From the NCBI GenBank assembly GCA_003989085.1, contig RXIV01000001.1, forward strand, positions 801,999 to 865,998: a stretch of DNA of 64,000 nt, read 5' to 3'. Both the position numbers and the translations under genes were made by a program. The notes beneath the pieces are model-generated. The model ran no database searches, was not told the origin of the DNA, and saw only the letters and a list, made by a program, of their open reading frames with translations. Below, piece after piece: positions 1 through 7,872 of the stretch (position 1 is the first letter of the stretch; every line of letters starts with the position of its first letter). The stretch comes from Candidatus Competibacteraceae bacterium. Its GTDB lineage: Bacteria; Pseudomonadota; Gammaproteobacteria; Competibacterales; Competibacteraceae.

Positions 1-2
1 TG

Positions 3-503
3 CCGTTGCGCTGGCTGTTCCAGTTTTTCCGCCACTGGGTGACCATTCCAATGGCCGATTTTATTCCCGGCCACCACGATCAACCCCTGTTACGGGCCGG
101 CGGTCAACCAGTCGGCGTTTCCATCTGTTTTGAAGCCGTGTTTGGCGAGGACCTTCGCCTTGATCTGCCGGAAGCGACCTGGCTGATCAACGTCAGCAAC
201 GACGCCTGGTTCAAGGACTCGACTGCCCCGCATCAGCATTTGCAGATTGCCCGGCTGCGGGCGCTGGAGCTGGGGCGGTTTATGGCCCGTGCGACCAATA
301 CCGGTATTTCCGCCCTGATTGACCCGCACGGCCGGATCGTCGCGCAGGGGCCGCAATTCCAGGCCGAGGCGATTCGCGGCGTGGTGCAGCCCTTGCGCGG
401 CCTGACGCCATATGCCCGGTTTGGGGATTTGCCGACAGTGATTTTGATGGTAGCGTTATTAGCCTTCGGACTCTTTTTTGCTCGCCGTCCTGTCGCCCTA
501 TGA
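3..503 (+). CDS. lnt: Apolipoprotein N-acyltransferase, C-terminal part (cut by window start)
   Basis: Lnt transfers an acyl chain to the N-terminal cysteine of lipoproteins in the inner membrane, the last step of lipoprotein maturation. The reading frame is open at base 3 and continues off the left edge, so only about 166 codons of a normally ~500-residue protein are visible. What remains is the end of the nitrilase-like (CN-hydrolase) domain: the catalytic cysteine lies in the ICFE motif (codon near 126), followed by INVSNDAW and RATNTG, all typical of Lnt. A hydrophobic helix near the end (TVILMVALLAFGLFF) matches the last membrane segment. The stop overlaps the next gene by four bases, suggesting translational coupling. 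Confidence 0.93.
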   Translation, partial: PLRWLFQFFRHWVTIPMADFIPGHHDQPLLRAGGQPVGVSICFEAVFGEDLRLDLPEATWLINVSNDAWFKDSTAPHQHLQIARLRALELGRFMARATNTGISALIDPHGRIVAQGPQFQAEAIRGVVQPLRGLTPYARFGDLPTVILMVALLAFGLFFARRPVAL

Positions 504-1141
504 CCGAATCCGCCGCGCCCTTGCCCGTCAGCAACGCCCAGAAATTCTGGGTGATAGCCGGTTTCTACGGCTTCTTGCTCATTTTGCCTCTGGTGTCCTG
601 CACCACCGCTCCACCGCGCAATGTTAATGACGCCTGCGCTATTTTCGCCGAGTATGACGACTGGTATCCCGACGCCAAGGCCGCCAGCCGGCGCTGGAAC
701 GTCCCGATTCCGGTAGTGCTGGCGATCATTCATCAGGAGTCGGCATTCCGGGCCGATGCCCAGCCGCCACGTCGCTGGTATCTCGGCTTCATTCCGGGGG
801 CTCGCCCCTCCTCAGCCTATGGTTACAGCCAAGCGCTGGACGGCACTTGGGATCGCTATACCGCTGCGACGGGTAATCAGGGTGCAGACCGCGATGACTT
901 TGACGATGCGGTGGATTTCATCGGCTGGTATATCAACGAAACTACCCGGCGCACGGGCATCGCTCGCAGCGATGCCTACAACCAGTACCTGGCTTATCAT
1001 GAAGGGCAGGAAGGTTTTGTCAGGGGAAGCTACTGGCGCAAGCCGTGGCTGATGGAGCGGGCGCGAAAGGTCCGCCGCCAGGCGGCCCGTTACAGTGCGC
1101 AACTGGCCCGCTGCCCACCGCAACGCCTGGCCGGGAACTGA
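500..1141 (+). CDS. Lytic transglycosylase (SLT domain) lipoprotein
   Basis: A 213-residue predicted peptidoglycan-cleaving lytic transglycosylase. Residues 16-33 are a hydrophobic signal segment ending in the lipobox LVSC with Cys34, so the mature protein should be a lipoprotein. The catalytic segment IIHQESAF places the likely acid Glu at residue 80. A central AYGYSQAL stretch and a later AYHEGQ match the SLT fold. The ATG overlaps the lnt stop (ATGA), so the two are probably co-transcribed, which fits because Lnt would acylate this protein. It resembles a small family of stand-alone SLT lipoproteins rather than MltC or Slt70; the exact subfamily is not certain. Confidence 0.85.
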   Translation: MTESAAPLPVSNAQKFWVIAGFYGFLLILPLVSCTTAPPRNVNDACAIFAEYDDWYPDAKAASRRWNVPIPVVLAIIHQESAFRADAQPPRRWYLGFIPGARPSSAYGYSQALDGTWDRYTAATGNQGADRDDFDDAVDFIGWYINETTRRTGIARSDAYNQYLAYHEGQEGFVRGSYWRKPWLMERARKVRRQAARYSAQLARCPPQRLAGN

Positions 1142-1151
1142 AGCAGCGGGC

Positions 1152-1183
1152 AAAAAAAACCGCCAGCAAATCCAGCTAGCGGT
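1152..1183 (-). terminator. Rho-independent terminator on the minus strand
   Basis: Read on the minus strand, a 9-bp stem (ACCGCTAGC / GCTGGCGGT, one mismatch) with a 7-nt loop is followed by eight T. It faces a transcript coming from 1190-1750, where no intact gene is seen. It cannot serve the plus-strand genes on either side as a normal U-tract terminator. Confidence 0.7.
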
Positions 1184-1582
1184 CAAGACAAGAATTATTG
1201 AGCTTGAAACCCACCTTTACTGTGGAAATCAGCTCAAGCGGAGGCTAGTAGAAAGTAATCCAGCCCTTGGGTAAATCAGGACTATCAGCAATCCAGCCAA
1301 GGTTTACGCTTAGGCGCTGCGGGTTAAAAGACGAGACCCGCCGGGCGCGTTCAGCGTTCAGCCCTCACCATCGATCCGGTAGCCATACCCCTGTTCGGTC
1401 AGGCGTGTGGTCAATGGTTGCCCAATCGACGCGCCGCCAGATCTATTGTTCCCAGGCGCTTGCGGCTCGACCGCCCGGAAGAGACTGCGCCTTGTGGTAT
1501 TGACTGTTTCTGCTATTTACGACGATGGCCTGACTTTTGCTAAATCCCGCTGATTACGCTATTCATGGTTCTCGGCGTGGCG

Positions 1583-1657
1583 TGGTCATCCCCGTGAAAC
1601 GAATACAGACTGGATGACCATACCGTGATGCCATAACCCGGATCACCGCATCACGGG
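1583..1657 (+). promoter_or_regulatory. Structured leader candidate upstream of the decarboxylase operon
   Basis: Perfect inverted repeats occur 100-180 bp before the first operon gene: TGGTCATCC (1583-1591) with GGATGACCA (1612-1620), and CCGTGATG (1623-1630) with CATCACGG (1649-1656). The second can be replaced by ACCCG (1636-1640) pairing with CGGGT (1654-1658), so alternative folds are possible. No known riboswitch class was recognised. Confidence 0.3.
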
Positions 1658-1760
1658 TTTCATTGCGCCCGATAACCCCGTTATCCTTAGTACCCGTAAT
1701 CACTGTATGGCTACTGAGTTTCTCTCCATCGCCGTCATCGGCGCATCCAGGACCTAATGT

Positions 1761-1973
1761 ATGGAAGATCCCAATCTGCTACTTGTTTGTCTTAATGCCT
1801 TCGTCGCGGTGCTGGGCCTGCTGACGGTGCTCGCTGGCGCAATCCGGGGATTGATCGAGCTGTTCCCTGAACGACCGCCCAAGACAGATACCGTTGTTGC
1901 CGTCGCCATCGCCGCTGCGGTCAACACCATCGCCCCTGGCGCCTGCGTCACTCGCATTGAAGAAATCCGTTAA
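1761..1973 (+). CDS. oadG: OadG-like small membrane subunit of a sodium-pump decarboxylase
   Basis: A 70-residue protein with one membrane helix (about residues 5-31), a short charged linker after LFPERPP and a conserved-looking ending TRIEEIR. Size, topology and position directly ahead of the biotin-dependent alpha subunit and the membrane beta subunit match the gamma chain, which holds the complex together and anchors the alpha subunit. The usual long Pro/Ala-rich cytoplasmic tail is much reduced. The gene lies 29 bp before the next ATG, so one transcript is likely. The identification rests mainly on context, because gamma chains are poorly conserved. Confidence 0.75.
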   Translation: MEDPNLLLVCLNAFVAVLGLLTVLAGAIRGLIELFPERPPKTDTVVAVAIAAAVNTIAPGACVTRIEEIR

Positions 1974-2002
1974 GCCACAGCCATCCTAACCCTGGAGTTA
2001 TC

Positions 2003-3862
2003 ATGATTTTTGCCCAAACTGACAAGAAAATCCGTGTGATGCTGACCGCCTTCCGCGACGGCCTGCAAAGCGTATTCGGCGGCAAGGTCCGCGTCGGCGA
2101 TATTTTGCCGGCCATGCAGGCCGCAGCCGGGATGGGCGTGCGGCATTTCGAGTTTGGTGGCGGGGCCCGTTATCAAGCGCCTTATTTCTACGCGGGCGAA
2201 GACCCCTTTGCATGCATGGACCAGATGCGCGATGCGGTTGGACCAGGCGCTGATCTGCAAATCCTGACCCGCTCGGTCTCCGGCGTCACCCTGACTACCC
2301 AGCAGCTCAAGGCGCTGGAAATGCAGGCGCGGTTGATGAAGAAGCACGGTACCACGATTGACCGCAATTTCGACTTCATGAACGACGTGGACAACCTGGT
2401 CAAGACCGGCCAGCCGATCGTAGACGCCGGGATGCACCATCAGGTCTGCGTGGCAATGATGGGGCTGCCCTATCTGTCGGATCGGGTGCATACCCCGGAG
2501 TTCTATATCCGCGTAGTGGAAAAACTGCTTGCTTCGGGCATCCATTTTGATTCGGTGTGCATGAAGGACGCCTCCGGCACCACTGACCCGCATACTTGCT
2601 ATGAAACAGCCAAGGGTCTGAAAAAAATCCTGCCGCCGGAAATTCCGCTGTCGATGCACACCCACGACACTGCGTCGATGGCGGTGGCCTGCTACATGGC
2701 GGGCATTGCCGGCGGAGTAGACAGCGTCGATCTATCCGTGCGGCCTATGGCGTCCGGTACCTCTCAACCGGATGTGCGCTCGATGTGGCACGCCCTCAAG
2801 GGCACTGGTTACTCGCTGGATATTGACGCCAGCAAGATGGGCGAACTGGAAAAACTGCTCGACGAGGCGCTTAAGGAGTACGACTTCAACCCGGTGACCA
2901 CCACTGCCGACGCCCGAGTGGTCAACTTCCCGATGCCGGGCGGCGCGATTGGCCCCAACGTCCACATGATGGCCGAAGCCGGCATTCTCAATCGTTACAG
3001 CGAAGTACTGGCTGAATTCCCCGAAGTAGTGCGGGCCGGTGGGGCTTGGACCAGCGTGACGCCGGGCAGTCAGCAGTATTGGCTGCAAGCCTTCAACAAC
3101 GTACTGCATGGCCGCTGGAAGAAGATCGACGCCGGTTATGGCCGGGCGGTGCTGGGCTACTTTGGCCGCACCCCGGAAGCGCCGGATCCGGAAGTCATCA
3201 AGATAGCCGCTGAGCAGTTGAAGCTGGAACCTTTCACCGGCGATCCGTTGGAAAAAGCCCCGGATAGCCTGGTTATCGCCGAAGCAGCGCTGAGCGAACG
3301 GATGTTGCCGTTGACCGAGGAGAATATCTTTCTGGTGGCTTCCGCTATCGTTCCTGGCAAGAACATGGAGTTGAATGAAGGTATCCGCCTGTTGACCGGC
3401 AAGGCGCGGATCAACCTGCCGCTGAAAGCGAAGGGCCAGCCGGCGGAGATCGCTCCAGTCGTCACGGTTCCAGCCGCGCCGGCGACCTTCACCGGCCCGG
3501 TCACGACCCAATGCACCGTGGTTGAGGGCGGGGTGACCCGCAATTTCCGCATCACCATCGAAGCGCCCGCCGGGACGAGCGCCGGTGTTGCCGTCGCGCC
3601 CGCAGTTGGAACAGTGGCGCCGGCTCCAGCGACCGGCCAGCGTACTCCGGTGTTCTCGCCGTTCGAGGGCAAGGTGGAACTGGTCGAAATCAGCGTCAAG
3701 ACTGGCGATGCAGTACAACAGGGTCAGGTGGTCGCGGCGGTGGAAGCAATGAAAGCCAAGCACGATGTGCGAGCGCCCTGCGCTGGCCTCGTGGTGGAAA
3801 TCCATGCCAGTCTGGGCAGTGAGGTTTCCGCCAGCAAGCCTATCCTGACCATTGGCGGGTAA
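2003..3862 (+). CDS. oadA: Divergent biotin-dependent decarboxylase alpha subunit (OadA-like)
   Basis: A 619-residue protein with an N-terminal carboxyltransferase TIM barrel (about 1-290), a PYC/OADA-type conserved region (about 290-460), an Ala/Pro-rich linker (about 480-545) and a C-terminal biotinyl domain whose lysine is K584 in EAMKAKHD. The family decarboxylates a 2-oxo or CoA acid and hands the carboxyl to biotin and then to the sodium-pumping beta subunit. Metal-site pieces are visible (FRDGLQS near the start, MHTHDT, MKDASG). However, classical OadA has RDAHQS, HCHATTG and IKDM(S/A)G, and biotin domains normally carry MKM rather than MKA, so the substrate may not be oxaloacetate. 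It is preceded by a GGAG ribosome site and followed after one base by oadB. Confidence 0.85.
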   Translation: MIFAQTDKKIRVMLTAFRDGLQSVFGGKVRVGDILPAMQAAAGMGVRHFEFGGGARYQAPYFYAGEDPFACMDQMRDAVGPGADLQILTRSVSGVTLTTQQLKALEMQARLMKKHGTTIDRNFDFMNDVDNLVKTGQPIVDAGMHHQVCVAMMGLPYLSDRVHTPEFYIRVVEKLLASGIHFDSVCMKDASGTTDPHTCYETAKGLKKILPPEIPLSMHTHDTASMAVACYMAGIAGGVDSVDLSVRPMASGTSQPDVRSMWHALKGTGYSLDIDASKMGELEKLLDEALKEYDFNPVTTTADARVVNFPMPGGAIGPNVHMMAEAGILNRYSEVLAEFPEVVRAGGAWTSVTPGSQQYWLQAFNNVLHGRWKKIDAGYGRAVLGYFGRTPEAPDPEVIKIAAEQLKLEPFTGDPLEKAPDSLVIAEAALSERMLPLTEENIFLVASAIVPGKNMELNEGIRLLTGKARINLPLKAKGQPAEIAPVVTVPAAPATFTGPVTTQCTVVEGGVTRNFRITIEAPAGTSAGVAVAPAVGTVAPAPATGQRTPVFSPFEGKVELVEISVKTGDAVQQGQVVAAVEAMKAKHDVRAPCAGLVVEIHASLGSEVSASKPILTIGG

Positions 3863-3863
3863 T

Positions 3864-5018
3864 ATGGACACCTTGCTGGAATTGATCGCCCAGAGTGGGT
3901 TTCTGGGTCTGAGCTGGCGAAATATGGTGATGTTTTTCGTCGCCGGATTGCTGATTTATCTGGCGGTGCGGAAGAACTACGAGCCGCTGCTGCTGATCCC
4001 GATTGGTTTTGGCGCAATGCTGGCCAACCTGCCTGAGGCGTTTCTCAGCGCTTCCAGCGGCTATCACGCCGAACCGGGGCAGACCGTGCCATTGTTGCAG
4101 TTCATCTACAACACGGGCATCAAGACTCAGTTGCTGCCCCCGGTAATCTTCCTGGGGGTCGGGGCGCTGACTGATTTCCGGCCATTGTTGAGCCGGCCAA
4201 TCACTTTGCTCCTGGGCGCTGCGGCCCAGTTGGGCATTTTCGTCGCCGCGCTCGGCGCATTCTACCTTTTTGGCTTCAAGGCCGAAGAGGCGGCATCGAT
4301 TGGCATTATCGGTGGCGCGGACGGCCCGACTTCGATCTACCTGACCGCCATTCTTGCCCCACACTTGCTGGGCGCGGTGGCGGTAGCCGCTTACAGCTAC
4401 ATGGCGTTGGTGCCAGTCATTCAACCGCCAATTTTGCGCTTGCTGACAACGGCCAAGGAACGGGCCATCAACATGCCGCAGGCCCGGCCCGTGTCCCGCA
4501 CCGCAGTCATCATCTTTCCGGTGTTCATCACCATGCTGACTGCGCTGGCGATTCCCTCCAGCGCCCCGTTGATCGGAATGCTGATGTTCGGCAACTTGCT
4601 GCGTGAGGCGGGCGTGACCGACCGGCTGAGCAAGACCGCCGGTGGTGAACTGATCAACATTGTGACCATTTTCCTGGGACTGGTGGTTGGTGCGACCATG
4701 AACGGCAACACTTTTCTGCAACCGCAGACCCTGTTCATCCTGGTGCTGGGCGCAGTGGCGTTCGCTTTCAGCACGGCGGGCGGCATCCTGTTTGCCAAAC
4801 TGTTGAACCTGTTCCTGCCGGAAAGCAAGCGCATCAATCCTTGCATTGGCGCGGCGGGGGTGTCAGCGGTGCCGATGTCGGCGCGGGTAGTGCAGAAGTT
4901 TGTCTCTGATTGTACCGAGGGCCGGGTCAACCCGTTGATGGCGGCAATGGGTCCCAATGTCGCCGGGGTGATCGGTTCGGCGGTCGCCGCTGGAATGTTC
5001 CTCGCGTTGCTGCGTTAG
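3864..5018 (+). CDS. oadB: Sodium-pump decarboxylase beta subunit (OadB family)
   Basis: A 384-residue inner-membrane protein with about nine to eleven helices. It carries the GGADGPTSIY signature of beta subunits of oxaloacetate, methylmalonyl-CoA and glutaconyl-CoA decarboxylases, in which the conserved Asp takes part in sodium transport. It decarboxylates carboxybiotin from the alpha subunit and exports sodium ions. The ATG at 3864 begins one base after the oadA stop, in typical operon fashion; a TTG at 3852 would overlap oadA and is less likely. Gene length and motif are normal for the family. A strong hairpin follows the stop. Confidence 0.93.
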   Translation: MDTLLELIAQSGFLGLSWRNMVMFFVAGLLIYLAVRKNYEPLLLIPIGFGAMLANLPEAFLSASSGYHAEPGQTVPLLQFIYNTGIKTQLLPPVIFLGVGALTDFRPLLSRPITLLLGAAAQLGIFVAALGAFYLFGFKAEEAASIGIIGGADGPTSIYLTAILAPHLLGAVAVAAYSYMALVPVIQPPILRLLTTAKERAINMPQARPVSRTAVIIFPVFITMLTALAIPSSAPLIGMLMFGNLLREAGVTDRLSKTAGGELINIVTIFLGLVVGATMNGNTFLQPQTLFILVLGAVAFAFSTAGGILFAKLLNLFLPESKRINPCIGAAGVSAVPMSARVVQKFVSDCTEGRVNPLMAAMGPNVAGVIGSAVAAGMFLALLR

Positions 5019-5026
5019 TTGCTTTA

Positions 5027-5066
5027 CTGGAAGGCATGACGCCGCGACTTGCGCCATGCCTTCCAG
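5027..5066 (+). terminator. Strong inverted repeat after the decarboxylase operon
   Basis: A perfect 12-bp stem (CTGGAAGGCATG at 5027-5038 with CATGCCTTCCAG at 5055-5066) begins eight bases after the oadB stop. No U tract follows, so it is a hairpin that may protect the 3' end or act with Rho rather than a textbook intrinsic terminator. Confidence 0.5.
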
Positions 5067-5139
5067 CCTACTGCTAAAAATCGATCTGATCCTCGTTCCC
5101 CGCTCGTCAAACCTGCACCATTCCTGTCCGGTCATCGCC

Positions 5140-6381
5140 ATGCGCTTTCCAAGGCTGTTACTGTTTTTGCTCGGGCTGCTGTTGCTGACTATCGGCATCG
5201 TCCTCCCGGCTCGCGCTGACAACGACGATCCTATAGTGTTGGTTCACGGCTTCATCGGCTGGGGTCGGGATGAGCTGTTCGGCTTCAAATACTGGGGCGG
5301 TTTTGGCGATGTGCAGGAAGTCCTCAACCGGGCTGGCTACCGTACCTACACCGGCGTAGTTGGCCCTTTCGCGAGTAACTGGGATCGGGCCTGCGAGCTG
5401 TACGCCCAGATTAAGGGCGGAACGGTGGATTATGGGCAGGCCCACGCCACAGCCTACGGTCATGCCCGCTATGGCCGAAGCTTTCCTGGCCTGTATCCCG
5501 ACTGGGGCACGCCGGATGCCCACGGTCGGCCACGCAAAATTCACCTGATCGGTCACAGTCAGGGCGGCCAAACCATCCGGGTATTGACGACGCTACTGGA
5601 ACGGGGCGATCCAAGCGAGGTCGCCGCCACTCTGACAACCGAACGGTCGCCGCTGTTTACGGGCGGCAAATCCTGGGTGCGTAGCGTGACGACCCTCGCC
5701 ACGCCGCATGACGGGACCAGCCTCGCCACAGGGATCGACCGCCTGCTGCCCTTCGCCCGTCATGCGCTACTCAGCTTTGCAGCTATCATTGGCGTCGAGC
5801 CGGACCGGCTACCCTATGATTTCAAGCTGGATCAATGGGGCTTGCGCCGTGCGCCGGCTGAGTCCTTCAACGCTTACCTGAGTCGGGTGGAGCACAGTCC
5901 GATCTGGCGTTCCCATGACATCAGCGCCTGGGATCTCAGTCCTGATGGGGCGCGGGAATTGAACCGGCGTTTCCCGGCCCAGCCTGCGGTGTACTATTTT
6001 TCCTGGGCGGCGGCGGCAACCACGCCGTTCTGGCCGTCCGGTCATCAGATTCCACTCCCAACCATGTTGCCGCAGTTGTGGGGAACCGCGCTGTTGATCG
6101 GTTCCTACACCCGCGACCAGCCGGGGCAGGTCGTGATTGACGCCAGTTGGTGGGAGAACGACGGCGTGGTAAACACCCGCTCGATGGCCGGCCCGACACT
6201 GGATTCGCCGGATCGGATTCGGATGGTTTCCGGCTTCGATCAGCCGCAACTGGGTGCTTGGAATGCCCAAGGGGTGCTAGCCGGTTGGGATCACCTGGAT
6301 CTAGTCGGCATTGGCACCCTCCGCGACATCAACGGCTGGTATCTGCGGCTGGCGAAGTCGTTGGCGGCGTTACCCGATTGA
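5140..6381 (+). CDS. Secreted triacylglycerol lipase-like alpha/beta hydrolase
   Basis: A 413-residue protein with a classic signal peptide (RFPRLLLFLLGLLLLTIG, cleavage likely after ARA) and the start chosen at the ATG giving that signal rather than the upstream ATG at 5056. The mature part starts with DDPIVLVHGFIGWG (oxyanion region). The nucleophile elbow is GHSQGG, and the overall pattern (FKYWGG, YDFKLDQWGL, NDGVVNTRSM) closely resembles the thermoalkaliphilic Geobacillus/Staphylococcus lipase family I.5, which binds zinc. It probably hydrolyses fatty-acid esters outside the cytoplasm. No dedicated foldase gene is adjacent. It stands alone between the oad operon and the convergent aminopeptidase. 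Confidence 0.85.
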   Translation: MRFPRLLLFLLGLLLLTIGIVLPARADNDDPIVLVHGFIGWGRDELFGFKYWGGFGDVQEVLNRAGYRTYTGVVGPFASNWDRACELYAQIKGGTVDYGQAHATAYGHARYGRSFPGLYPDWGTPDAHGRPRKIHLIGHSQGGQTIRVLTTLLERGDPSEVAATLTTERSPLFTGGKSWVRSVTTLATPHDGTSLATGIDRLLPFARHALLSFAAIIGVEPDRLPYDFKLDQWGLRRAPAESFNAYLSRVEHSPIWRSHDISAWDLSPDGARELNRRFPAQPAVYYFSWAAAATTPFWPSGHQIPLPTMLPQLWGTALLIGSYTRDQPGQVVIDASWWENDGVVNTRSMAGPTLDSPDRIRMVSGFDQPQLGAWNAQGVLAGWDHLDLVGIGTLRDINGWYLRLAKSLAALPD

Positions 6382-6468
6382 AAGGCGTTGCGGCGCCGTG
6401 CAGCGAGGCAAAAATCGGCGCTTTCGCTTCCGGTTAGAATCGCTCGGGATGGTGTGTCGGTACGCCGC

Positions 6469-7848
6469 CTAGCTCGGGTAACGCTGTTCCAGCCAGCTAA
6501 AGACTGCCCGCATCGCCATCGCCTCGCCGCCTTCTGGTCGCCCAGGGCGGGACTTGAGATTCCAGGCCATCAGATCAAAATGCGCCCACGGCAGTCCTGC
6601 CGGCACAAACTCCTTCAAAAACAGCGCGGCGCTAATGGCTCCTGCGTAGGGGGAATCAGCCGCATTGGCAATGTCGGCGATCTTGCTGTCCAGCAACTCC
6701 CGATAGGGTTGATGCAATGGCAAGCGCCAGACCGGGTCCTGTTCCCGTTCCGCTGCCGCGAGCAGACCTGCCGCCAGCGTTTCATCATTGCAGAACATCG
6801 CCGGTAACGCCGTTCCTAGCGCGGTCCGTGCCGCTCCGGTCAGGGTAGCGAAATTGATCATGATATCCGGCTGTTCGCTGCCTGCTGCGGTCAGCGCATC
6901 GCCGAGAACCAGCCGGCCTTCGGCGTCGGTGTTGTGAATCTCAACGGTCAAACCCTGCCGTGAACGAATCACATCGCCGGGCCGAAAGGCGTTGCCGGCG
7001 ACCGCGTTGTCCACCGCTGCGATCAGCACCCGCAGCCGCACCGGCAGATGGGCGCTCATGATCAGCCGCGCCAACCCCAACGCGGTTGCTGCCCCGCCCA
7101 TATCCTTTTTCATGAGTCGCATCGCGCCGGACGGTTTCAAGTCCAGCCCACCGCTGTCGAAGCAGACCCCTTTGCCCACCAAAGCCAGTGAGGGATGATT
7201 CGGATCGCCCCAGCGCAAATCCAGCAAGCGGGGCAGGTGGATGCTGGCCCGGCCCACGGCGTGAATCAGGGGAAAATTGTGGCTCAGCAGCTCATCACCG
7301 ACGGTTTGTTCCAGGGTTGCATTGAACTCCTGAGCCAACCCCTGCATCGTCTCAGCGAGATGCTCCGGCATCAGGTCTTCGGCGGGAGTGTTGATGAGAT
7401 CGCGCACCAGTTGCGCCGCGTCGATCTGACGGCGGATACGGCTATAGTCACAACGTGGATCAAGCGCCAGTCGCGCCGCCGCCCGCTTTGGCGTCTTGTA
7501 GCGGGTGAAGCGGTACGCGCCCAAGGCCCAGCCCAGGCTCAGCCGTTCCAGTTGCCGGGGCGTAAAGGCGGTTTCAAGCATGTAGTCGCCTTCCGGCAAA
7601 GCAGTGGGCAACTCGCCCAAGGCCCAAAGATCATCGGCGGTTTTAATACCGACCACGACGGCCTGTAGTTGACCATCGGGACTCGGCGCCAGATTGAATT
7701 TACCCGGTTGGCCCTTGAATCCGGTAGCCGTCAGCCAACGGCGGAATGGCGCATCCTGCTGTTCCCGCCAAGCGTTGAATTCACCTTCAATGACCGGAAT
7801 AATGGCAACGCTGTCAGAGAGTGGCGCGGGGATTAGACTGTTGTGCAT
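6469..7848 (-). CDS. M17 family leucyl aminopeptidase
   Basis: A 459-residue cytosolic metallo-aminopeptidase with two metal ions. The metal-binding and catalytic signatures are GKGVCFDSGGLDLK (catalytic Lys, metal Asp) and NTDAEGRL (metal Asp and Glu, catalytic Arg), with KKDMGG between them. The N-terminal ~160 residues form the less conserved lid domain and are shorter than in E. coli PepA (503 residues), so this is a YpaA/LAP-like M17 member rather than strict PepA. It starts 24 bp downstream of patB and 8-10 bp after an ACGCC-rich spacer, so it is probably in one transcript with cobQ and patB. Confidence 0.92.
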   Translation of the reverse strand: MHNSLIPAPLSDSVAIIPVIEGEFNAWREQQDAPFRRWLTATGFKGQPGKFNLAPSPDGQLQAVVVGIKTADDLWALGELPTALPEGDYMLETAFTPRQLERLSLGWALGAYRFTRYKTPKRAAARLALDPRCDYSRIRRQIDAAQLVRDLINTPAEDLMPEHLAETMQGLAQEFNATLEQTVGDELLSHNFPLIHAVGRASIHLPRLLDLRWGDPNHPSLALVGKGVCFDSGGLDLKPSGAMRLMKKDMGGAATALGLARLIMSAHLPVRLRVLIAAVDNAVAGNAFRPGDVIRSRQGLTVEIHNTDAEGRLVLGDALTAAGSEQPDIMINFATLTGAARTALGTALPAMFCNDETLAAGLLAAAEREQDPVWRLPLHQPYRELLDSKIADIANAADSPYAGAISAALFLKEFVPAGLPWAHFDLMAWNLKSRPGRPEGGEAMAMRAVFSWLEQRYPS

Positions 7849-7872
7849 GGCGTTGAATCTCCCATTGAATCT

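Larger units (their letters stand above)
1142..1760. other. 619-bp stretch without a convincing gene
   Basis: No frame looks like a normal gene. On the minus strand two short open frames abut with a 7-nt overlap (1358-1516 and 1245-1364); the second ends with a protein-like tail (DLPKGWITFY). They lead toward a strong minus-strand terminator at 1152-1183. This could be a frameshifted, decayed gene or an unidentified small RNA. No 6S, tmRNA, RNase P or SRP RNA landmarks were recognised. The right-hand part (1583-1657) has hairpins that lie in the presumed leader of the decarboxylase operon. Confidence 0.5.

Noticed and set aside
1267..1503. 78-residue plus-strand open frame
   Set aside because: Arg/Ser-rich composition, no ribosome site and no domain; it lies opposite the more protein-like minus-strand frames and the minus-strand terminator.
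1184..1520. 6S, tmRNA, RNase P or SRP RNA on the minus strand
   Set aside because: Checked for their conserved landmarks by eye; only a short ATACCACAAG resemblance to 6S was found, which is not enough.
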